This document shows positions 1 through 5,008 of a DNA stretch of 6,202 nt, one piece after another (the first letter of the stretch is position 1; each line of letters begins with the position of its first letter). The notes below the pieces were generated by a model. It was not told where the DNA came from. It did not search any database and saw only the letters and a list, made by a program, of their open reading frames with translations. The position numbers and the translations under genes were made by a program. The stretch is from CBFGTV01 sp965652145 (lineage in GTDB: Bacteria; Bacillota; Clostridia; Peptostreptococcales; Natronincolaceae): positions 1 through 6,202 of the forward strand of contig CBFGTV010000120.1 in the NCBI GenBank assembly GCA_965652145.1, written 5' to 3'.

Positions 1-23
1 GGAAAGCTATAGGGTAAATAGAC

Positions 24-52
24 TTGCTAAGTTGATAGTCATATCATAAAAT
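24..52 (+). promoter_or_regulatory. Candidate sigma-A-type promoter upstream of the four-gene operon
   Basis: A TTGCTA box (24-29, 4 of 6 matches to TTGACA) is followed after exactly 17 bases by TAAAAT (47-52, 5 of 6 matches to TATAAT). Transcription would start near position 59-60, which leaves a short leader before the ATG at 88. The stretch is visibly richer in A+T than the coding DNA around it. The spacer contains a small dyad, TGATA-N4-TATCA (33-46), that abuts the -10 box. This is a consensus match by eye only; a frame open from position 2 to a TAA at 47-49 could instead be the tail of an upstream gene. Confidence 0.4.
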
Positions 53-73
53 GTTTACAGAGGAATGACCTGA

Positions 74-80
74 AAGGAAG
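74..80 (+). promoter_or_regulatory. Ribosome binding site of the HI0933-family gene
   Basis: AAGGAAG ends 7 bases before the ATG at 88. It is purine-rich and correctly spaced, and it supports this start for the first gene. Confidence 0.6.
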
Positions 81-87
81 TTAATCA

Positions 88-1335
88 ATGAAAAATAGAA
101 ATCAAATAATTGTAATTGGGGGCGGTGCCGCCGGTTTAACGGCTGCCATAGCCGCCGCAAGAAACCGGGCCCAGGTCACGATTTTAGAACAGCTTAACCG
201 GGTGGGTAAAAAAATATTGGCAACAGGTAATGGCCGTTGCAATTTAACCAATATCCATACAGGAATTCAGTATTATCATGGTAAAAACCCTAAATTTATT
301 CATGGGGCCTTTGGTCAGTTTGATGTACAGCAGACCATGGATTTTTTTGAATATCTGGGGATCCACTGTAAGGTAGAGGGGGGTGGGAAGGTATACCCCG
401 CATCAGATCAAGCCACTAGTGTTTTGGAGGTACTTCGGTATGAGCTTCAGCGGCTGGGGGTTAAGGAACGCTGTGAAGCCGAGGTGGTGGCGGTGGAGGC
501 CGCAGGGTCAGGCTTCATAGTTACCCTAAAGGATGGCGAAATTCTCAAGGCCAATAAGGTTATTGTGGCCACCGGTGGTATGGCCAGCCCCCAGTTGGGT
601 TCAAATGGCAGTGGCTATCATCTTTTAAAGTCCCTGGGGCATCATTTAATCAGTCCTAGCCCTGCATTGGTTCAGTTGAAGCTGAAAAGTCCCTTTCTTA
701 AGCAGCTTAAGGGAGTAAAATTTATAGGTCAGGCCACCCTGGGGACAGGAGAAAGGGTCATAAGAACAGAGGACGGGGAAATTCTATTTACCGACTATGG
801 CATTTCGGGTCCCCCTATTTTACAACTAAGCAGGATGGCCGTTCAAGCCCTTAACCAGAATAACCATCCCTGGCTGAGGCTTGATCTATTTCCTCAGTTC
901 AGTCCAGATCAGCTTATGGAACTAATTCAGCTGCGACTGGCCTATCAGCCTGAAAAACCCCTGGATTTCAGCTTTGTGGGGCTATTAAACAAGCGGTTAA
1001 TCCCTGTAATGTTGAAAACAGCAGAAATTAATCCCATTACCATGTCGGCCAGGGCCCTCAAGCCCCATGACCTTTCAAGGATTTTATCCCTATTAAAGGG
1101 ATGGACCTTCGACGTTATCGGAAGCCAGCCCTGGAGTCATGCCCAAGTTACCGCCGGAGGAATGGATGTTGGCCAGGTGAATCCCAAAACCATGGAATCA
1201 AGATTAGTAAAGGGGTTATATTTAGCAGGTGAGCTGCTGGATATTGACGGAGATTGCGGTGGCTTTAATCTTCAGTGGGCCTGGTCATCGGGTTATGTGG
1301 CTGGAGATCATGCCTCTCAATCAATCGGCGATTAG
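88..1335 (+). CDS. HI0933/YhiN-family FAD-dependent flavoprotein (NAD(P)/FAD-dependent oxidoreductase)
   Basis: This 415-residue protein has the usual length of the HI0933/YhiN (BaiN-like) flavoproteins, which are soluble and cytoplasmic. The N-terminal Rossmann motif GGGAAG lies at residues 11-16, with the acidic ribose-binding residue E34 at the end of the second strand. The family block GKKILATGNGRCNLTN follows at 40-55. A second nucleotide-contact motif, ATGG, is at 161-164, the conserved segment LFTDYGISGPP is at 233-243, and HAQVTAGG is at 351-358. The C-terminal FAD-binding block GELLDIDGDCGGFNLQWAW starts at 381. All landmark motifs are intact. Members have been annotated as aminoacetone oxidase-like proteins, and one clostridial relative, BaiN, is linked to bile-acid reduction, but substrates of most members are unknown. 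The next gene starts 16 bases downstream and also encodes an FAD protein, so the two are probably co-transcribed. Family assignment is firm; the substrate is not known. Confidence 0.93.
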   Translation: MKNRNQIIVIGGGAAGLTAAIAAARNRAQVTILEQLNRVGKKILATGNGRCNLTNIHTGIQYYHGKNPKFIHGAFGQFDVQQTMDFFEYLGIHCKVEGGGKVYPASDQATSVLEVLRYELQRLGVKERCEAEVVAVEAAGSGFIVTLKDGEILKANKVIVATGGMASPQLGSNGSGYHLLKSLGHHLISPSPALVQLKLKSPFLKQLKGVKFIGQATLGTGERVIRTEDGEILFTDYGISGPPILQLSRMAVQALNQNNHPWLRLDLFPQFSPDQLMELIQLRLAYQPEKPLDFSFVGLLNKRLIPVMLKTAEINPITMSARALKPHDLSRILSLLKGWTFDVIGSQPWSHAQVTAGGMDVGQVNPKTMESRLVKGLYLAGELLDIDGDCGGFNLQWAWSSGYVAGDHASQSIGD

Positions 1336-1338
1336 AAG

Positions 1339-1347
1339 AAAGGGTGA
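1339..1347 (+). promoter_or_regulatory. Ribosome binding site that fixes the start of the COG2509 gene
   Basis: AAAGGGTGA lies just after the stop of the preceding gene and is well placed for the ATG at 1352. It resembles the 3' half of AAGGAGGTGA. The in-frame ATG at 1229 lies inside the preceding gene and would add 41 residues that do not look like the family, so 1352 is preferred. Confidence 0.65.
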
Positions 1348-1351
1348 AAAA

Positions 1352-2962
1352 ATGCTCCGGATAGCAGAAATTAAAATACCAATCATGGAAGAACAGAAGG
1401 AACAATTAAGAAAAATTCTTATCAAAAAATTAAAGATCAAGGAAGCCGCCCTGAAGGACTATCGAATCTATAAGAAGTCTATTGATGCCAGAAGAAAGGA
1501 TAATATACAATTTGTCTATATTGTTGATGCCGAGGTGGAGGATGAAAAAAAGGTATTGGCCCGGTGCAGGGGAGCCCATGTTTCAGAAACACCAGATATG
1601 GCCTATCGTTTTGTTACCCCAGGCTCAGACAAGCTAGCCCATCCCCCGGTGGTTATCGGTACTGGTCCTGCCGGCCTATTTGCAGGGCTGATATTGGCCC
1701 AGATGGGTTATTGCCCTGTGATTGTGGAAAGGGGAAGGGCGGTTGAGGAAAGAAGCCAGGATGTAGATCTATTCTGGGAAACGGGAAAACTAAACCCTGA
1801 ATCAAATGTGCAATTTGGTGAGGGGGGAGCAGGAACCTTTTCCGACGGGAAGCTCACAACACAAATCAAGGATTTACGCTGTCGGAAGGTATTAGAAGAG
1901 CTGGTGGCGGCCGGGGCTCCAGAGGAGATTATTTATTTCAGCAAGCCCCATGTGGGAACAGATCATTTGCGCAGGGTGGTTAAGGCCCTTCGACAACAAA
2001 TTATTGCCCTGGGGGGACAGGTTCTTTTTGAGCATAGAGTAACAGATATGAAGATTCAAGATGGACATATTGCTGCCCTGGAAATTAACCATAACAGCCT
2101 TATTCCTGCCGAGGCAGTGGTTTTAGCAGTGGGTCACAGTGCCAGAGATACCTTCCAATTACTCTATGATCGTGGGGTGGACATTCAGCCTAAGCCCTTT
2201 TCCATTGGGGTGAGGATTGAACACCCCCAAGCTCTGATCAACCAAAGCCAATATGGAAGTGCTGCAGAAACCGGAAGGCTGGGGGCCGCCGACTACAAGC
2301 TATCTTATCATTGTCAAAACCAACGGTCTGCCTACACCTTCTGTATGTGCCCCGGTGGCAGGGTGGTGGCGGCGGCATCTGAACCGGAAACCGTAGTAAC
2401 CAATGGAATGAGCTATTACGCCAGGGATTTGGAAAATGCCAATAGTGCCCTGCTGGTAGGGGTAAATCCCCAGGATTATGATAGTGATCATCCCCTTGCA
2501 GGGGTATTTTACCAGCAAAAATGGGAAGCAATGGCCTATCAGGCGGGAGGAGGCGGCTATCGGGCACCAGCCCAATTGGTAAAGGATTTTCTGGCCGGGG
2601 TGCCCTCAAAGGAATTGGGCAGTGTTACACCTTCCTATACCCCCGGAATTCAACTGACAGACCTACGTAGCTGCCTGCCGGACTATGTCGTCGAAGCCAT
2701 GAAGGAGGCCCTATTGGAGCTGGATAAAAAGCTCAAGGGCTTTGCCCTGGGGGATGCCATCATGACTGGAATCGAAACAAGAAGCTCTTCTCCCATTAGA
2801 ATTATGAGGAACGAAAATTTAGAAAGCAATATAGGGGGGCTATACCCTACAGGGGAAGGGGCAGGCTATGCCGGAGGAATTATTTCTGCAGCCGTAGACG
2901 GCATCAAGGTGGCTGAAGCCCTGGCCAGGCGATTTGCTCCAATAGGAGGAGCGGGGAAATGA
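1352..2962 (+). CDS. COG2509-type FAD-dependent dehydrogenase
   Basis: From the ATG at 1352 the protein is 536 residues, which suits the COG2509 family of uncharacterised FAD-dependent dehydrogenases. Residues 1-95 form a charged, Lys/Glu-rich N-terminal domain that begins MLRIAEIKIP, as is usual in this family. The FAD-binding Rossmann motif GTGPAGLFAG is at 103-112, with E126 in VIVERG. The family signature FGEGGAGTFSDGKLTT is at 155-170, AVGHSARD at 259-266, and FCMCPGG at 330-336. ETRSSSP at 475-481 is followed by the C-terminal flavin-contact block GGLYPTGEGAGYAGG at 495-509. No membrane segment or signal peptide is visible, so it should be cytoplasmic. The substrate of the family is not established. 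It overlaps the next gene by 4 bases (ATGA at 2959-2962), which suggests coupled translation. A longer reading starting at 1229 is possible but unlikely. Confidence 0.92.
   Translation: MLRIAEIKIPIMEEQKEQLRKILIKKLKIKEAALKDYRIYKKSIDARRKDNIQFVYIVDAEVEDEKKVLARCRGAHVSETPDMAYRFVTPGSDKLAHPPVVIGTGPAGLFAGLILAQMGYCPVIVERGRAVEERSQDVDLFWETGKLNPESNVQFGEGGAGTFSDGKLTTQIKDLRCRKVLEELVAAGAPEEIIYFSKPHVGTDHLRRVVKALRQQIIALGGQVLFEHRVTDMKIQDGHIAALEINHNSLIPAEAVVLAVGHSARDTFQLLYDRGVDIQPKPFSIGVRIEHPQALINQSQYGSAAETGRLGAADYKLSYHCQNQRSAYTFCMCPGGRVVAAASEPETVVTNGMSYYARDLENANSALLVGVNPQDYDSDHPLAGVFYQQKWEAMAYQAGGGGYRAPAQLVKDFLAGVPSKELGSVTPSYTPGIQLTDLRSCLPDYVVEAMKEALLELDKKLKGFALGDAIMTGIETRSSSPIRIMRNENLESNIGGLYPTGEGAGYAGGIISAAVDGIKVAEALARRFAPIGGAGK
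2944..2949 (+). promoter_or_regulatory. Ribosome binding site of the metallophosphoesterase gene
   Basis: A perfect AGGAGG sits inside the 3' end of the preceding gene, 9 bases before the ATG at 2959. The site allows independent initiation in addition to coupling through the ATGA overlap. Confidence 0.75.
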
Positions 2963-3453
2963 GAATCGGTATTATATCCGATACCCATCTTACCCATAAG
3001 ACCGCAGCCAATCTACCAGAGGGTATTCCTGCCGCCCTCAGGGAGGTGGATTTATTAATTCACTGTGGAGATTATACCCACAGGGAGGCCCTTGAATATT
3101 TTCAAAGGCACCATAACTTTGCCGGAGTCTGGGGGAATGCCGATGATCAGGATATTCAGGCCATTCTGAGGGAAAAGCTGGTGATAGAAGCTCATGGCCA
3201 TCGAATAGGTGTATTCCATGGCCATGGAAGCCACAGAACTACCCAAGACAGGGCCCTGGAGGCATTTCAGGGGGAATCGGTTAATATTATCGCCTATGGC
3301 CACAGTCATCAGCCCCTGATTCAGACGAAAGGGGGAATTTTAATGTTAAACCCCGGTTCCATTACCAATAAGAGAAAGGAACGACTGTTTTCATATATCC
3401 TGTTGACTTTAGCAGAGGATATAAGGGCAGAGCTTTGCCTTTATTATAGATAG
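2959..3453 (+). CDS. YfcE/MJ0936-family metallophosphoesterase
   Basis: This 164-residue protein is a complete small calcineurin-like phosphoesterase of the YfcE/MJ0936 type. These enzymes use two divalent metal ions to hydrolyse phosphodiester bonds. All five metal-binding blocks are visible: D8-x-H10 in SDTH, G37-D38 in HCGDYT, G59-N60 in WGNADD, H87 in FHGHG, and H115/H117 in GHSH. The conserved NPGS motif is at 131-134. Most relatives read GNCD at the third block, whereas this one reads GNAD; the metal-binding Asn is kept. There is no signal peptide, so it should be cytoplasmic. Family members often lie next to rph or the rdgB-like nucleotide pyrophosphatase, but here the gene lies between two flavoprotein genes, so context does not point to a substrate. 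Activity as a phosphodiesterase is a family inference, and the natural substrate is unknown. Confidence 0.93.
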   Translation: MRIGIISDTHLTHKTAANLPEGIPAALREVDLLIHCGDYTHREALEYFQRHHNFAGVWGNADDQDIQAILREKLVIEAHGHRIGVFHGHGSHRTTQDRALEAFQGESVNIIAYGHSHQPLIQTKGGILMLNPGSITNKRKERLFSYILLTLAEDIRAELCLYYR

Positions 3454-3471
3454 CCAAATTTAAAACCAAAA

Positions 3472-3476
3472 GGGAG
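3472..3476 (+). promoter_or_regulatory. Ribosome binding site of the flavodoxin-family gene
   Basis: GGGAG in AGGGAGTG lies 7 bases before the ATG at 3484, within the 30-base gap after the phosphoesterase gene. No convincing promoter or terminator hairpin is seen in that gap, so the flavodoxin gene is probably transcribed with the genes before it. Confidence 0.6.
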
Positions 3477-3483
3477 TGTAAAA

Positions 3484-3978
3484 ATGAATGGGAAAAGGAG
3501 CTTGGTGATTTATTATTCTTTAGAGGGCAATACAAAATTGATTGCCGAAACCATTGCCGAAGCTGTTCAGGGGGAGCTGCTGGAGCTAAAACCAATTAAA
3601 GATGTTCAACCGACGGGATTTATGCGATATGTCTGGGGTGGAAAGCAGGTTATATTTAAAAATAAGCCTGCCCTGCAACCATTAGATAAGAATCCTCAGG
3701 AATATGATCAGATTTTTTTAGGGACCCCCGTTTGGGCGGGTACCTATGCCCCGGCCCTAAACAGCTTCTTTGCTCAGGTTCCCCTGACCGGAAAAAAAGT
3801 TGCGCTGTTTTGCTGCTATGGCGGCCAACCGGGCAGAACCTACGAAAGCATTAAAAAGGCCATTCCCCAAAATCAATTCATAGGGGAAATTGGGCTGAAG
3901 GACCCTAAAACCCACGAACAACAGGCTCAATTGGAGCGGGTTCGACAATGGGCGGCAACAATGTCAGCTAACCTATAA
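3484..3978 (+). CDS. Flavodoxin-family protein
   Basis: The 164-residue product has the length and pattern of a single-domain flavodoxin-like protein that binds FMN and carries electrons or reduces small molecules. The first strand, LVIYYS, runs into the phosphate-binding loop SLEGNT at residues 12-17, the classic FMN P-loop. The second isoalloxazine-contact region, GTPVWAGTYAPALNSFF, is at 80-96, and the third loop, CCYGGQPG, is at 110-117. The W84 and Y88 region is typical of the flavodoxin subfamily often found in clostridia as 'flavodoxin family protein'. The protein ends in a basic/amphipathic helix with RQWAA at 154-158. It is the last gene of the plus-strand group, and its final 11 bases overlap the end of the opposing gene. 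A role as redox partner of the two FAD proteins upstream is possible but is only inferred from position. Confidence 0.88.
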   Translation: MNGKRSLVIYYSLEGNTKLIAETIAEAVQGELLELKPIKDVQPTGFMRYVWGGKQVIFKNKPALQPLDKNPQEYDQIFLGTPVWAGTYAPALNSFFAQVPLTGKKVALFCCYGGQPGRTYESIKKAIPQNQFIGEIGLKDPKTHEQQAQLERVRQWAATMSANL

Positions 3979-5008
3979 CAGACTGCATGTGGGCGGCAAA
4001 TTGTCGGGCCTTGTCTTGAATATTGGGTATTTTTAAAACACTACCGGGGTCATTGGCCGTCTCCATTAAGGCAAATCGGGGTGGCAGGTAGAAGCCTTTA
4101 TTGATGTTCAAGGCGTCTATCAGCTGCCTTGCAATGGAATCACTACCGGAATTTCCCGAGACGATAACGGTAAAAATAGCCTTGTCGTAAAATTTGATTT
4201 GCCTGTACAGGGTGGTTAAGCGATTGATTACAGCCATTAGATTAGAAGAAATCGAGTCATTGTAATTGGGGCAAATCCATACCAGGATATCTGCCTCCTC
4301 CACCGCAGGCAAAATCTTTTCTGTCATGACCCCTCCATAACGGCAGCTTTTTCTTTGGCCATATTCAACACAGGCCCGATAGGAACAGCCGAAGCAATCA
4401 AAGACTGATCCATTTTCCACATAGAGCTCCTGACAGGGCCATCCTTGAAGATTGTCTGCAATCAGCTGCCAGAGGGTCAATGTATTGGAGGTGGCCCGGG
4501 AACTGGAATGAAGGTAGACAAGCTTAGGCTTTTTGAAGGTCAGGGGTTGGTGCCTTAGCAAACGATTTCCCAACTGCCTTGACAAGGTTAGGGAGATTTC
4601 CCCAAGGCTTAAATCCATTGTTTTTTGCCAGGTGGCAAAATTTTTTAAGGAATCGGTAGCCTCCACCATCGGATGCCCTATGAAGCTGGCGCCCAATTGA
4701 TTGGTAATAAAAATCAATTGAGCGGCAGCACTTTTTGTATAAAGCTCTCCCTGGCTATGAACCAATAGGGCGGCGGTAGCACCGTCTAAAGGTGCTTTGT
4801 CCCTTTGACAAAGGGACTTAAGTATATCCATCATGGGGTTAAAACCCCCGCAGGAGTCGATCTCCAGAGCAAAGATAATCTTTTTGTTTTTTAAATTCGT
4901 CAATTCAGATGGTTGAGTAATGGTCATATGCTCGATTTCTGATAGGGCAGCCCCAGCCATGGCCCTCAATTGCTGAGTAACCTGCCCGGGCATGATCAAA
5001 TAAATCAT
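3968..5008 (-). CDS. Tandem flavodoxin-like protein with C-terminal NADPH-dependent FMN reductase-like domain and Cys cluster
   Basis: The 346-residue protein appears to hold two flavodoxin-like units. The C-terminal unit (about 160-346) is the clearer one: strand KPKLVYLHSSSRATSNT at 161-177 resembles the first strand and phosphate loop of NADPH-dependent FMN reductases, ADILVWICPNYNDSISSN at 239-256 matches the second flavin loop, and AIFTVIVSGNSGSD at 277-290 fits the third. Between them is a cysteine group, C205-x2-C208-x4-C213-x8-C222, similar in place to the cluster region of iron-sulfur flavoproteins but differently spaced. The N-terminal unit (about 1-158) has strands and loops in flavodoxin order (KIIFALE, ATAALLVHSQGE, LGASFIGHPMVEAT) but no recognisable FMN phosphate loop. 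No membrane segment is seen. It begins with an ATGA overlap with the dehydrogenase-like gene and has its own GGAGG site. It is probably a redox partner of that protein. Function is unknown; the second-domain call is good, the first tentative. Confidence 0.72.
   Translation of the reverse strand: MIYLIMPGQVTQQLRAMAGAALSEIEHMTITQPSELTNLKNKKIIFALEIDSCGGFNPMMDILKSLCQRDKAPLDGATAALLVHSQGELYTKSAAAQLIFITNQLGASFIGHPMVEATDSLKNFATWQKTMDLSLGEISLTLSRQLGNRLLRHQPLTFKKPKLVYLHSSSRATSNTLTLWQLIADNLQGWPCQELYVENGSVFDCFGCSYRACVEYGQRKSCRYGGVMTEKILPAVEEADILVWICPNYNDSISSNLMAVINRLTTLYRQIKFYDKAIFTVIVSGNSGSDSIARQLIDALNINKGFYLPPRFALMETANDPGSVLKIPNIQDKARQFAAHMQSVIG

Noticed and set aside
1..49. Possible C-terminal tail of an upstream plus-strand gene (frame open from 2 to a TAA at 47-49).
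   Set aside because: Only 15 codons are visible and the stretch is A+T-rich with a promoter-like match, so it cannot be told from non-coding DNA.
1229..1351. Extension of the COG2509 protein to an upstream ATG, adding 41 residues.
   Set aside because: It overlaps the end of the first gene in another frame, the added residues do not resemble the family N-terminus, and a suitable ribosome site precedes the ATG at 1352.
2238..2609. Open frames of 123 and 91 codons on the minus strand inside the COG2509 gene.
   Set aside because: They are antisense to a well-conserved protein, are rich in Pro, His and Arg as expected for shadow frames, and show no recognisable domain.
3362..3595. A minus-strand open frame of 77 codons spanning the phosphoesterase-flavodoxin gap.
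   Set aside because: It lies antisense to the start of the flavodoxin P-loop region and the end of the phosphoesterase, and has no recognisable motif.
3943..4006. The inverted arms at the convergent junction as a bidirectional terminator.
   Set aside because: The arms are only 7 bases with a loop of about 50 bases, and no T-run follows on either strand.
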